From: Thermonema rossianum DSM 10300
Lineage (GTDB): Bacteria > Bacteroidota > Bacteroidia > Cytophagales > Thermonemataceae
DNA: 64,000 nt
NCBI RefSeq assembly: GCF_000426825.1
Contig: NZ_AUGC01000004.1
Location: 62,001-126,000 of the forward strand
Direction of reading: 5' to 3'
This document shows positions 26,354-38,423 of this stretch, one piece after another (position 1 is the stretch's first letter; the number at the start of each line of letters is the position of its first letter). The notes beneath the pieces are model-generated. The model saw nothing but the letters and a program-made list of their open reading frames with translations, ran no database searches and was not told where the DNA came from. Made by a program: the position numbers and the translations under genes.

Positions 26354-26377
26354 AAAAAAAAACGAGCTTAGAGCTCG
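26354..26377 (-). terminator. Minus-strand hairpin with T-run, no gene in front of it
   Basis: On the minus strand CGAGCT, loop CTA, AGCTCG, then nine T (arms 26363-26368 and 26372-26377). It has terminator form, but the next gene in front of it on that strand is the start region of the act operon, transcribed the other way. It could be an attenuator in a long nuoM leader or the end of an antisense RNA. Confidence 0.45.
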
Positions 26378-26396
26378 ATTTGCCTCGCAAAGGGCA

Positions 26397-26427
26397 TTTG
26401 TGAATAAGAAAAGCCATATTAACTTTG
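26397..26427 (+). promoter_or_regulatory. Consensus Bacteroidota promoter of the act operon
   Basis: TTTG at 26397-26400, 19 bases, then TAACTTTG at 26420-26427: both elements and the spacing fit the phylum consensus. Transcription should begin near 26432. This favours an actA start downstream, at 26478 or 26508. Confidence 0.75.
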
Positions 26428-26477
26428 CGAAGATGAAAAATCAGGTGAAACCAACGTTAACTCATAAGCAAAAGGCT

Positions 26478-27773
26478 ATGCGCTTACTGAACAAACCCAA
26501 CAGGCTGATGCTCACACGCATCTGTTACGCAAGCATCTTTTTGATAGTGATGCTTTTTTCAAGTCCCGCTTGGGCGCAAGAGGTTGCCCCGCAGGACAAC
26601 GCCACGCAAGAAGTGCCCGGCTTGGATATGAGCGAGGCAACGATTGCCAAAGGGAAAGAACTCTTTGTTGGTCGTTGTCAATCGTGCCACGCCGTCACCG
26701 ATGAAGTGGTGATTGGTCCCGGCTTAAAGGGCGTTTTGGAACGTCGCGAACTGCCCTGGTTGCTTAAGTGGATTCGCAACTCGCAGGCTTTGATCCAGAG
26801 TGGCGACCCCACGGCCGTACAGCTCTACAACGAGTACAACCAAACCCAGATGACCTCCTTCCTGGACCTCAGCGACGACGACATCAAGGCTATTTTGGCT
26901 TATGTGAAGTCGGCTGAAAACCAACAACAGGAAGCAGCTGCCGATGGTGCTGCCCAAGCCGAAGGGGGAGAAGCTGCCCAGGCAAGCGGTCTCAACTCTT
27001 CTTACCTGACTGCCATTTTGGTAGGCTTGGTGATTGTGCTGGTGTTGGTGTTGGCTGTATTGTTGCTGATAGTATCGCTGTTGACCCGCTTCTTGAAAAA
27101 CCAGGACCTGCCCGAAGAAGACTTGGAGGTAGTCAATGAAAAAATAGACTTGACCGCCCCCTTCCGCAGCAAAGCATTCCTTACTGTAGTGGGCGTGTTT
27201 TTCTTGTTGGTGGTGGCCAAGGCAGGCATCGACAGCCTGATGGATGTAGGTGTGCAAACAGGCTATGCACCTACTCAGCCCATTGCCTTCTCACATAAAC
27301 TGCATGCCGGCAAGTATCAAATCGATTGCCAGTACTGCCATACAGGCGTGCGCAAAGGCAAATCTGCCAATATTCCTTCTGCCAATATATGTATGAACTG
27401 CCACGGCGAAATCAAACGCGGCTCGCCTGAAATACAAAAAATCTATGCTGCCATAGAAAAGAACGAGCCTATCAAGTGGGTGCGTGTACACAACCTGCAA
27501 GACTTCGTGTATTTCAACCACGCACAACACGTGCAGGTAGGACAAATCGAATGTCAGCACTGCCACGGCGAAATCGAGAAGATGGAAGTGGTGCAGCAGC
27601 GCTCGCCCTTGACCATGGGCTGGTGTATCGACTGCCACCGCAAAACCGTGGTGAAGGCAGAGGGCAACGATTACTATGACCGCCTGCTGCAATTCCACAA
27701 AGCCAATGCAGGCAAAAAGCCCATGACCGTAGAAGACATTGGCGGTCTTGAGTGCTCTAAGTGTCACTATTAA
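26478..27773 (+). CDS. actA: Alternative complex III subunit ActA, multiheme cytochrome c
   Basis: Electron-transfer subunit of alternative complex III, which oxidises menaquinol and feeds a terminal oxidase. The start at 26478 gives 431 residues and a signal peptide or anchor ending SPAWAQ. ATG at 26433 (446 residues) would coincide with the predicted transcript start, and 26508 is also possible. Six CxxCH heme sites are visible: CQSCH in an N-terminal monoheme-like domain, then CQYCH, CMNCH, CQHCH, CIDCH and CSKCH in the C-terminal multiheme domain. Two membrane helices lie between them. The described Rhodothermus ActA has five hemes, so the N-terminal domain adds one. First gene of the operon. 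Confidence 0.9.
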   Translation: MRLLNKPNRLMLTRICYASIFLIVMLFSSPAWAQEVAPQDNATQEVPGLDMSEATIAKGKELFVGRCQSCHAVTDEVVIGPGLKGVLERRELPWLLKWIRNSQALIQSGDPTAVQLYNEYNQTQMTSFLDLSDDDIKAILAYVKSAENQQQEAAADGAAQAEGGEAAQASGLNSSYLTAILVGLVIVLVLVLAVLLLIVSLLTRFLKNQDLPEEDLEVVNEKIDLTAPFRSKAFLTVVGVFFLLVVAKAGIDSLMDVGVQTGYAPTQPIAFSHKLHAGKYQIDCQYCHTGVRKGKSANIPSANICMNCHGEIKRGSPEIQKIYAAIEKNEPIKWVRVHNLQDFVYFNHAQHVQVGQIECQHCHGEIEKMEVVQQRSPLTMGWCIDCHRKTVVKAEGNDYYDRLLQFHKANAGKKPMTVEDIGGLECSKCHY

Positions 27774-27814
27774 TCTTCTTTCTTCAAATCAAGTCTTCAT
27801 AACTCAACAGAAAT

Positions 27815-30943
<3,129 letters not shown>

Positions 30944-30961
30944 CCTAAACTTAGAATAACC

Positions 30962-32473
30962 ATGCAGGTAACTTCGCCAATTCGTGAACCGTTGGTAACC
31001 GGTCACAAAACCATGCACGATATCACCGAGGACATTTGTCGTCGGGTAGAAGAGAAACCTTCTAAAGCATGGTTGGCTGCCTTCGGTGTGTCGCTGATTA
31101 TGCTTATAGTAGGCGGCTATGCTGCTGCCGCCACTTGGTGGTATGGTATCGGTATGTGGGGCTTGAACAAAACCGTCGGATGGGCTTGGGACATCACCAA
31201 CTTCGTCTGGTGGGTAGGTATTGGTCACGCCGGTACGTTGATTTCCGCCATTTTGCTTCTGTTCCGTCAGAAATGGAGAACATCAATTAACCGTGCTGCC
31301 GAAGCCATGACTATCTTCGCCGTTATTTGTGCCGGTACTTTCATCTTGATGCACATGGGGCGTACATGGCTGGCACACTGGGCGCTTCCCTTGCCCAACA
31401 CCTATGGTTCGTTGTGGGTGAACTTCCACTCACCACTGGTGTGGGACGTGTTCGCCATCTCTACTTACTTGACCGTGTCGCTGGTGTTCTGGTATGTGGG
31501 CTTGATTCCTGACTTGGCTACCATCCGCGACCGTGCCAAGCTGACCCTGGAGAAATATCCTCTTCTGGATACCGACACACCCGAAGAGCGTCGTGAAAAA
31601 CGCAAAAAACGCCGCCCCATCGCTGCCTTCATCTATGGTTTGTTGGCTTTCGGCTGGGAAGGCGGTGCCAAGGTGTGGGCGCGCTACGAATATGTAGCTT
31701 TGATTCTGGCTGGACTTTCTACACCGCTGGTACTTTCTGTACACACCATCGTGAGTTTCGACTTTGCCACTTCGCTCATCCCCGGATGGCATACGACCAT
31801 CTTCCCGCCTTACTTCGTTGCGGGGGCTATCTTCTCGGGCTTTGCCATGGTGCAAACCCTCATGCTCATTACCCGCAAAGTGTATAAGCTCGAAGATTAT
31901 ATTACCATCACCCACATCGATTACATGAACAAGATTATCATCTTGACTGGTTCTATTGTGGGTATTGCTTATATTACCGAGTTCTTCATGGCTTGGTATT
32001 CGGGTGTGGAATATGAGCGCTATGCTTTCTTGAACCGTGCTTTTGGTCCTTACTGGTGGGCTTACTGGTCTATGATGACCTGCAACGTGATTTCACCGCA
32101 GCTGTTCTGGTTCAAGAAAATACGTCAAAGCATCGCTTGGTCTTTCTTCCTGTCTATCGTGGTGAACATCGGTATGTGGTTCGAGCGTTTCGTGATTATC
32201 GTTACTTCGCTGCACCGCGACTTCATCCCCTCGAGCTGGGCGATGTTCTATCCCACACTTTACGACATAGGTGACTACCTCTTCACTTTTGGCATCTTCT
32301 TTACTTGCTTCTTCTTGTTTGCCAAATATTTGCCGGTTATCAACATGGCAGAAGTGAAGACCATCTTGAACTCTTCGGATATCAAAGCCAAAGAGAAGGC
32401 TACCGAATATCTCAAAGAAGGTGGTGCTGTGAAAGCTGCTTCACCTATGTACGATAAAGGGAAAGACTTATAA
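30962..32473 (+). CDS. actC: Alternative complex III subunit ActC, NrfD/PsrC-like quinol-binding protein
   Basis: A 503-residue integral membrane protein of the NrfD family with about ten helices ([60 protein letters not shown]). Members carry the quinol site and possibly proton paths of alternative complex III. It lies 18 bases after actB and 11 before actD. Sister subunit ActF has the same fold. Confidence 0.93.
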   Translation: MQVTSPIREPLVTGHKTMHDITEDICRRVEEKPSKAWLAAFGVSLIMLIVGGYAAAATWWYGIGMWGLNKTVGWAWDITNFVWWVGIGHAGTLISAILLLFRQKWRTSINRAAEAMTIFAVICAGTFILMHMGRTWLAHWALPLPNTYGSLWVNFHSPLVWDVFAISTYLTVSLVFWYVGLIPDLATIRDRAKLTLEKYPLLDTDTPEERREKRKKRRPIAAFIYGLLAFGWEGGAKVWARYEYVALILAGLSTPLVLSVHTIVSFDFATSLIPGWHTTIFPPYFVAGAIFSGFAMVQTLMLITRKVYKLEDYITITHIDYMNKIIILTGSIVGIAYITEFFMAWYSGVEYERYAFLNRAFGPYWWAYWSMMTCNVISPQLFWFKKIRQSIAWSFFLSIVVNIGMWFERFVIIVTSLHRDFIPSSWAMFYPTLYDIGDYLFTFGIFFTCFFLFAKYLPVINMAEVKTILNSSDIKAKEKATEYLKEGGAVKAASPMYDKGKDL

Positions 32474-32484
32474 CGAAAAGAATT

Positions 32485-33036
32485 ATGGCAGATACACGTT
32501 TAGGACATACCAAAGAGCGCTTCATGGTGGGCATTTACGACCATGAAGACAAAGTGGTGGATGCTGTGAAGAAACTCAAAAACGATGGGGTGAAAGTATA
32601 TGAGGTGTACTCGCCCCATCCCATTCACCACATCGACACCTACATAGGGCACCCGCGTACACGCATTCCTATCGCCGCTTTCTTGTTTGGCGCTTTGGGT
32701 ACGCTCTCTGCAATCACCCTTATTACCTATACCATGGGTATCGATTGGCCCATGATTATCGGCGGTAAAAACTTTGTAGCCATCCCCACCATGGTACCGG
32801 TTACTTTCGAGTTGACCGTGCTTATTTCGGCTTTGGGTATGGTGGCTACCTTCTTGGTGTCGAACAATATGGGACCCGGCAAGAAGGAGTTTATGTTTGA
32901 CCGCCGCACTACCGACGACAAATATGCCTTGGTAGTGGACCTGGATGCCAACACTTTGAGCGAAGAGCAAATTCGCGATTTGATGGTTAAGTATGGCGCG
33001 GAGACCGACCCGCTTCCTCGTATTGTAGAACGTTAA
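32485..33036 (+). CDS. actD: Alternative complex III subunit ActD (DUF3341)
   Basis: A 183-residue membrane subunit with two helices. The N-terminus is cytoplasmic: FMVGIYDHEDKVVDAVKKL and VYEVYSPHPIHHIDTY. The helices are AAFLFGALGTLSAITLITY and PVTFELTVLISALGMVATFL, and the tail ends EEQIRDLMVKYGAE. This is the DUF3341 pattern found between actC and actE in every such operon I know. The small cytoplasmic domain resembles a ferredoxin-like sensor fold; its role is structural as far as known. Confidence 0.92.
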   Translation: MADTRLGHTKERFMVGIYDHEDKVVDAVKKLKNDGVKVYEVYSPHPIHHIDTYIGHPRTRIPIAAFLFGALGTLSAITLITYTMGIDWPMIIGGKNFVAIPTMVPVTFELTVLISALGMVATFLVSNNMGPGKKEFMFDRRTTDDKYALVVDLDANTLSEEQIRDLMVKYGAETDPLPRIVER

Positions 33037-33044
33037 AACCGAAA

Positions 33045-33749
33045 ATGAAAACCATGATGCGCTTCAAACAATATACTATGGCTGCGGTAGCCGGGCTGTG
33101 CGTTTTGACAGCTTGCCAGCGCGATTACAACGACCCCGGCACCGAGTATGCCCCCAACATGTATGTGTCGATTCCTTATGAACCTTTGACACAAGTAGAA
33201 GAAAACAAGCTGACACCTACCGGCGCCAATGTGCTGCCGCCGGTGCCCGGTACCATCTCGCGCCGTAATTACCCGACCAAATATGTGGACGAATACGGCA
33301 ACGAATATGACCTGGGTTTGATGGTGTATCGCACCCACCCCGACAGCATAGAGGTGGCAGAGAAAACACTGAAAAACCCACTGCCTGCTACCAAGCAGGT
33401 GATTGCCGAAGGCAAGGTGTTGTATGAGCGTTTCTGCCAGCCTTGTCATGGTGCCAAGGGGCAAGGCGACGGCCCGGTAGGGCAGAAATACAAAGGGGTT
33501 GCCAACATTGCAGCCATGAAGTTCAACGACGGGCATATTTTCCATGTCATCACCCATGGAAAAGGGCGCATGTGGCCGCATGCCTCACAGCTCAACCCAC
33601 TGGAGCGCTGGAAAATCGTGCACTACGTGCATGTGCTTTCCGGTGACCTGCCCGAAAGTGGCATAGTGCCCGGGCAAGAAGAAAAAGCAAGCGAAACACA
33701 AGAAGGAACTGCCGCAGAGCAGTCTTCGGATGTAGCAATGGCTAACTAA
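33045..33749 (+). CDS. actE: Alternative complex III subunit ActE, monoheme cytochrome c lipoprotein
   Basis: A 234-residue lipoprotein: signal MRFKQYTMAAVAGLCVLTAC with lipobox LTAC. It has one class I heme site, FCQPCHGAKGQGDGP near residue 130, and a likely methionine ligand in KGRMWPHASQL. It is expected to take electrons from ActA and hand them to the oxidase. The acidic, low-complexity C-terminus (QEEKASETQEGTAAEQS) is probably flexible. Eight bases after actD and 19 before actF. Confidence 0.92.
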   Translation: MKTMMRFKQYTMAAVAGLCVLTACQRDYNDPGTEYAPNMYVSIPYEPLTQVEENKLTPTGANVLPPVPGTISRRNYPTKYVDEYGNEYDLGLMVYRTHPDSIEVAEKTLKNPLPATKQVIAEGKVLYERFCQPCHGAKGQGDGPVGQKYKGVANIAAMKFNDGHIFHVITHGKGRMWPHASQLNPLERWKIVHYVHVLSGDLPESGIVPGQEEKASETQEGTAAEQSSDVAMAN

Positions 33750-33768
33750 TTTTAAACAAAAAGAAATT

Positions 33769-35109
33769 ATGGCAGCAGAACACACTGTAACCGTTGACGT
33801 AAACGAAAAATATACGCTTACTGCCGCTACGCAGAAAAAAATATGGCTGTGGCTGGCAGTAGGGCTGATTCTCTTCATCGCCGGAGCCTTCTGGTTTGTG
33901 ACCGGCTTTGGCAGTGAAGCTGCACACGGTGCCGGGCATGCCGCAGAGCATGGCGGTGGTGGGGGTGAACACTTCAACCCCATGGCACGCGTGTGGGCAA
34001 ACCTGTGGCTGAACAGCGTCTTCTTTGTAGGTATTGCTGTGGCAGGTGTCTTCTTTTTGGCTACCCAGTATGCGGCAAAAGCCGGCTGGTCTGCCATCAT
34101 CAAGCGAGTGCCCGAAGCCTTTGGTGGCTTCTTGCCGGTAGGGGGTGTGATTATGCTGGTGGTCTATTTCTTGGGACACCACGACTTGTTCCACTGGACC
34201 CACACCGGGCTGTATGAAAAAGGAGGTCCTGAGTTCGATGCCATCATCAACGGCAAAGCACCCTTCTTCTATTGGCCTCTGTCGCCCGAAGGTGGTTTCC
34301 CCTTCTTCTGGTTGTTGCGCTTGGTGCTTTACTTTGCCCTCTGGTATTGGGGCTACACCATGATTCGCAAGGCTTCGTTGGCAGAAGACCAACTGCAGAA
34401 CCGCCTCGACTTCCGTTATTACGATAAGCAGGTGGTATGGTCTATCGTTTTCATTGTCATCTTTGCCGTTACTTCTTCTACTTCTGCATGGGACTGGCTG
34501 CTGAGCATCGATACCCACTGGTTTAGCACCATGTTTGGATGGTATGTGTTTGCCAGCTGGTTTGTATCTGCATTGGCTGTCATCACTTTGGCAGTGGTTT
34601 ATCTGAAAGAACAAGGTTACCTGAAGGCAGTAAATGAAAACCACCTGCATGACTTGGGTAAATTCATGTTTGCTTTCAGTATCTTCTGGACCTACGTTTG
34701 GTTCTGCCAGTTCTTGCTGATTTACTACGCCAACATACCCGAGGAAATCTTCTATTTCAAAGAGCGTCTGCATGGTTTGGGAGGTGTTTATTCGCCGGTG
34801 ATGATTATCCTGGCAATTATCAACTTTGCCTTCCCCTTCCTGTTCTTGATGCCGCGTGATTCAAAACGTCATCCTATATTCTTGAAAATTACTGCTTTTG
34901 CTATTTTGGTTGGGCACTATCTGGATTTCTATCTGATGGTGATGCCCGGCACTGCCAAGCAGTATGGTGGCTTTGGCTTGATGGAAATAGGGGCTATCAT
35001 TGTGTTTGCCAGCCTGTTTGTGTGGTTGTTCTACCGCACCCTGTCTAAGGCACCCCTGATAGCCAAGAACCACCCGATGCTGGAGGAGTCATTGCATCAC
35101 TCTATATAA
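33769..35109 (+). CDS. actF: Alternative complex III subunit ActF, NrfD-like membrane protein
   Basis: A 446-residue membrane protein with about ten helices, the smaller NrfD-like subunit of alternative complex III. Landmarks are GRVWANLW-type HFNPMARVWANLWLNSVFF, YFLGHHDLFHWTH, FAVTSSTSAWDWLLSIDTHW and TYVWFCQFLLIYYANIPEE. The loop near residue 55 is rich in glycine and histidine (AAHGAGHAAEHGGGGGEH). It is the last act gene and is followed by a large hairpin before the oxidase genes. Confidence 0.93.
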   Translation: MAAEHTVTVDVNEKYTLTAATQKKIWLWLAVGLILFIAGAFWFVTGFGSEAAHGAGHAAEHGGGGGEHFNPMARVWANLWLNSVFFVGIAVAGVFFLATQYAAKAGWSAIIKRVPEAFGGFLPVGGVIMLVVYFLGHHDLFHWTHTGLYEKGGPEFDAIINGKAPFFYWPLSPEGGFPFFWLLRLVLYFALWYWGYTMIRKASLAEDQLQNRLDFRYYDKQVVWSIVFIVIFAVTSSTSAWDWLLSIDTHWFSTMFGWYVFASWFVSALAVITLAVVYLKEQGYLKAVNENHLHDLGKFMFAFSIFWTYVWFCQFLLIYYANIPEEIFYFKERLHGLGGVYSPVMIILAIINFAFPFLFLMPRDSKRHPIFLKITAFAILVGHYLDFYLMVMPGTAKQYGGFGLMEIGAIIVFASLFVWLFYRTLSKAPLIAKNHPMLEESLHHSI

Positions 35110-35115
35110 AAAAGC

Positions 35116-35167
35116 AACAAGGTAAGCATGATTGAACAAATAAACGTTCTTTTATGTTTACCTTGTT
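35116..35167. repeat. Large inverted repeat between actF and ctaC
   Basis: AACAAGGTAAGCAT (35116-35129) and ATGTTTACCTTGTT (35154-35167) pair over 14 bases with one G-T pair and a 24-base loop. No T-run follows, so it is not a standard terminator. Its place between two parts of one respiratory unit suggests a processing or stability hairpin, or an operator. Confidence 0.6.
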
Positions 35168-35222
35168 AGAGTTGCAAACAATTTTAGAAAACACACTGTT
35201 GAGCTAACAAAAAGGCAAAATT

Positions 35223-36377
35223 ATGTTGAAGCTTATCCTGATATTAGCAGCGGTACTGGTTGTAGCCATCGCGTTTACCATCTTTCGCGTGGCACGACTG
35301 GTCGCTATCGCCAAAAATAAGGACCGCAAAGACCCCGTAGATGTATCGACCAACAACCTGCATGCTACGCTCTTTGTGCTGCTTCCTTTGATTGGCGCCG
35401 CCGCAGTGGTATGGTACACCAACTCGGCTGATGACATGTACCTTCCTTTAGCTTCTGAGCATGGAGAAGCTACTGATGGTTTGTTCTGGACTACCATGGC
35501 GATTATCATTGCCATGTTTGTAGTAACCAACGTAGGGCTGTTCGCTTTTTCCTACATGTACCGTTACAAGCGCGGACAAAAAGCACACTTTTACCCGCAT
35601 AACAACACCTTGGAGGCTATTTGGACAGCCGTGCCGGCTATCATCTTGTTGGTGCTGGTATTGAATGGCTGGCTGGTGTGGCGCAAGGTGATGAGTGAGC
35701 CGCCGAAAGAGGCACAGGTGGTGGAAATCATGGGGCACCAATTTGCCTGGAAGGTACGCTATCCGGGTAAGGATGGCGAGTTGGGGAACTACAGCTTCCG
35801 CTTCATGGATGCTACCAATGAAATGGGGGTTGACCTGACCGATAAAAGAACCGAGGATGATATTCTTCCGCCGGAGATTCACTTGGTGAAAGGCAAGCCC
35901 GTTTTATTCAAAATACGTTCCCGTGACGTGATTCATAGCGTGTTTGCGCCCCATTTCCGTTTGAAAATGGACGCTGTGCCCGGCATGCCTACCCAGTTTT
36001 GGTTTACACCTACCAAGACTACTGCCGAGATGCGCCAAGAGTTGAGCCAACTGCCCAACTGGCAGCGTATTGATCCCAAAACCGGCAAGCCTCGTTATGA
36101 GAGCTTCAATTACGAGATTGCTTGTACGGAGGTGTGTGGCCGTGGTCACTTCGGTATGCGCCTGGTGGTGGTTGTAGAGACCGAGGAGGAGTTTAAGGCG
36201 TGGTTGGCAAAACAACAGCCTTGGACCCAGTTGGTAGGCGAGGACTATGTGCAGAAAGCACGTGTTCGCCAAGCCTTGGTGAAGGAAGGCAAATACCATT
36301 CAGTGAACGATGTGGAGGATGCAGTGGTAATGCAAGAGATGGAAAATGCGCAAAAGCAAACTGCTTCTTTAAAATAA
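35223..36377 (+). CDS. ctaC: Cytochrome c oxidase subunit II
   Basis: A 384-residue membrane-anchored CuA protein that accepts electrons for the aa3-type oxidase. Four hydrophobic segments occupy residues 1-160; the usual two are preceded by an extra N-terminal pair. The cupredoxin domain has SRDVIHSVFAPHF (first histidine ligand) and the CuA site CTEVCGRGHFGM, which supplies two cysteines, a histidine and a methionine. There is no C-terminal CxxCH, so it is not a caa3-type fusion. That fits direct delivery of electrons from the alternative complex III. Confidence 0.95.
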   Translation: MLKLILILAAVLVVAIAFTIFRVARLVAIAKNKDRKDPVDVSTNNLHATLFVLLPLIGAAAVVWYTNSADDMYLPLASEHGEATDGLFWTTMAIIIAMFVVTNVGLFAFSYMYRYKRGQKAHFYPHNNTLEAIWTAVPAIILLVLVLNGWLVWRKVMSEPPKEAQVVEIMGHQFAWKVRYPGKDGELGNYSFRFMDATNEMGVDLTDKRTEDDILPPEIHLVKGKPVLFKIRSRDVIHSVFAPHFRLKMDAVPGMPTQFWFTPTKTTAEMRQELSQLPNWQRIDPKTGKPRYESFNYEIACTEVCGRGHFGMRLVVVVETEEEFKAWLAKQQPWTQLVGEDYVQKARVRQALVKEGKYHSVNDVEDAVVMQEMENAQKQTASLK

Positions 36378-36410
36378 ATGTTACGTTGAAAACCAATAAA
36401 AAGTAGAGAT

Positions 36411-38303
36411 ATGGCTATGGCACACGCACACGATGTGCATGCCCATGAGCATGAGCATCACAAAGAAACGTTCCTGACGAAATACATTTTTTCGCAGGAC
36501 CACAAGATGATTGCCAAGCAGTTCTTGGTAACCGGTTTGATTTGGGCGCTGATTGGCGGTTTCTTGTCTATTCTGTTCCGTCTTCAGCTGGGCTTTCCCG
36601 GTATGGACCTTTCGTTCCTTCAGCCCCTGCTTGGCAAGTGGATCGTGATACAGAAGGATGGAACCGGTCAGCTGGACCCTGACTTTTACCTTCAGTTGGT
36701 GACCATGCACGGTACCATCATGGTATTTTTCGTGCTTACGGCCGGATTGAGTGGTACTTTCAGCAACTTCTTGATTCCCCTGCAAATTGGTGCCCGCGAT
36801 ATGGCTTCGGGCTTTATGAACATGCTTTCTTACTGGTTCTTTTTCCTTGCCAGCGTTATTATGTTCCGTTCGCTGTTCTTGGAAACAGGACCGGCCGAAG
36901 GGGGATGGACCATTTACCCGCCACTGAGTGCTTTGAAACAAGCAGCACCCGGTTCCGGTGATGGTATGACCTACTGGTTGATAGCGATGGCGCTGTTTAT
37001 TGTATCTTCTCTTTTGGGCGGGATTAACTACATTGCCACCGTTATCAACATGCGTACCAAGGGGATGTCCTTCTCTCGTTTGCCTCTGACGATTTGGGCA
37101 TTCTTTATTACAGCCATTATTGGCTTGCTTTCTTTCCCTGTGTTGCTTTCTGCTGCTTTGCTGCTGATTTTCGACCGCAGCTTTGGCACCAGCTTCTATT
37201 TGTCCGACATCTTTATCAACGGTGAAGCCTTGCATCACACAGGTGGCAGTGCCATCCTTTTCCAACACTTGTTCTGGTTCTTGGGACACCCCGAGGTGTA
37301 TATCGTGTTGTTGCCTGCCCTGGGGATTACCTCTGAAATTGTAGCCACCAATTCACGCAAGCCCATCTTCGGCTATCGTGCCATGATTGGTTCTATGCTG
37401 GCTATTGCGGTGCTCTCTTTCATCGTGTGGGCGCACCACATGTTCGTGTCGGGCATGAATCCCTTCTTGGGCACTATCTTCATGTTCCTTACTTTGATTA
37501 TTGCCATTCCTTCGGCTGTGAAGTCGTTCAACTATATCACCACCTTGTGGCGAGGCAGCATCCGCTTCACGCCGGCGATGCTTTTCTCTATCGGTTTGGT
37601 ATCGTTGTTTATTTCAGGGGGGGTAACAGGTATTGTGCTCGGCAATAACGCCTTGGATATTCAGTTGCACGACACCTACTTTGTGGTGGCACACTTCCAC
37701 CTGGTAATGGGTAGTGCTTCTTTCTTTGGCATGATGGCGGGGGTTTACCATTGGTTCCCCAAAATGTTTGGGCGCATGATGGACGAGCGCTTGGGGTATG
37801 TTCACTTCTGGCTTACTTTCATTGGGGTGTACCTGGTATTCTTCCCCATGCATTATTTGGGTATTGCCGGTTTCCCGCGCCGTTATTACACCTTCACCTC
37901 TTTCGATGCGTTTAATATCTTTGCCGACTTGAACAGCTTCATCAGTGTGGCTGCCATCATTACCTTCTCTGCTCAGCTGATATTCGGCTTTAACTTCTTC
38001 TACTCTATGTTTAGAGGCAGAAGAGCACCGGCCAACCCTTGGGGTTCTACTACCCTGGAGTGGACCACGCCGGTGGAACCCGGACACGGCAACTGGCCCG
38101 GTCAAATTCCTTATGTGTATCGCTGGCCCTATGACTACAGCAAACCCAATGCTGACAAAGACGGCTTCGGCGACTTCATTCCTCAGACCGTGCCCTATGC
38201 CTTTACGCCCAACTCTAACTTGCCTCATGAAAACGAGAAGGTAGCTTTCGAAAAAGAATTTATGATTCCGGAAGATACTACCTTAGAGAAAGCACAGGCT
38301 TAA
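36411..38303 (+). CDS. ctaD: Cytochrome c oxidase subunit I
   Basis: A 630-residue heme-copper oxidase subunit with 12 or more helices, reducing O2 and pumping protons. The heme a ligand region is TMHGTIMVFFVLT. GHPEVYIVLLPALG has the CuB histidine, the D-channel glutamate and the cross-linked tyrosine. WAHHMF gives the CuB histidine pair, and DTYFVVAHFHLVMG the heme ligands. D-channel asparagines and aspartate (SNFLIPLQIGARDMA, FMNMLS) and the K-channel lysine (IAIPSAVKSFNY) are kept, indicating type A1. The N-terminus is histidine-rich (MAHAHDVHAHEHEHH), a likely metal-binding or flexible tail. It ends at a strong terminator. Confidence 0.96.
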   Translation: MAMAHAHDVHAHEHEHHKETFLTKYIFSQDHKMIAKQFLVTGLIWALIGGFLSILFRLQLGFPGMDLSFLQPLLGKWIVIQKDGTGQLDPDFYLQLVTMHGTIMVFFVLTAGLSGTFSNFLIPLQIGARDMASGFMNMLSYWFFFLASVIMFRSLFLETGPAEGGWTIYPPLSALKQAAPGSGDGMTYWLIAMALFIVSSLLGGINYIATVINMRTKGMSFSRLPLTIWAFFITAIIGLLSFPVLLSAALLLIFDRSFGTSFYLSDIFINGEALHHTGGSAILFQHLFWFLGHPEVYIVLLPALGITSEIVATNSRKPIFGYRAMIGSMLAIAVLSFIVWAHHMFVSGMNPFLGTIFMFLTLIIAIPSAVKSFNYITTLWRGSIRFTPAMLFSIGLVSLFISGGVTGIVLGNNALDIQLHDTYFVVAHFHLVMGSASFFGMMAGVYHWFPKMFGRMMDERLGYVHFWLTFIGVYLVFFPMHYLGIAGFPRRYYTFTSFDAFNIFADLNSFISVAAIITFSAQLIFGFNFFYSMFRGRRAPANPWGSTTLEWTTPVEPGHGNWPGQIPYVYRWPYDYSKPNADKDGFGDFIPQTVPYAFTPNSNLPHENEKVAFEKEFMIPEDTTLEKAQA

Positions 38304-38329
38304 TTCATGGCCATGTGTGCATAAAAAAA

Positions 38330-38365
38330 AAAAAGGGCTGCCTGCATGGAAGGGTAGCCCTTTTT
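38330..38365 (+). terminator. Intrinsic terminator after ctaD
   Basis: AAAAAGGGCT (38330-38339) and AGCCCTTTTT (38356-38365) with inner pairing of CCT and AGG in the loop; A-run before and T-run within. It closes the act-cta transcript. Confidence 0.88.
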
Positions 38366-38412
38366 GCTTGTACTGTTAAGTAAATTTCAGCATTATTGCA
38401 GCACTAATTAGC

Positions 38413-38420
38413 TATTTTTG
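38413..38420 (+). promoter_or_regulatory. Possible -7 element for ctaA
   Basis: TATTTTTG matches TAnnTTTG, after the ctaD terminator and just before the ctaA start codons. If used, the leader is under ten bases and ATG at 38433 would be the better start. No clear -33 element. Confidence 0.3.
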
Positions 38421-38423
38421 CTC

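Noticed and set aside
26400-26477. Start of actA at GTG 26400 or ATG 26433
   Set aside because: The promoter elements lie at 26397-26427, so the first is in the promoter and the second at the predicted transcript start.
33742-34773. A 343-codon open frame on the minus strand
   Set aside because: It lies opposite actF, a well-supported gene, and has no recognisable domain.
36381-37289. A 302-codon open frame on the minus strand
   Set aside because: It is opposite the start of ctaD; composition is polar and without known motif, as expected of a shadow of membrane coding.
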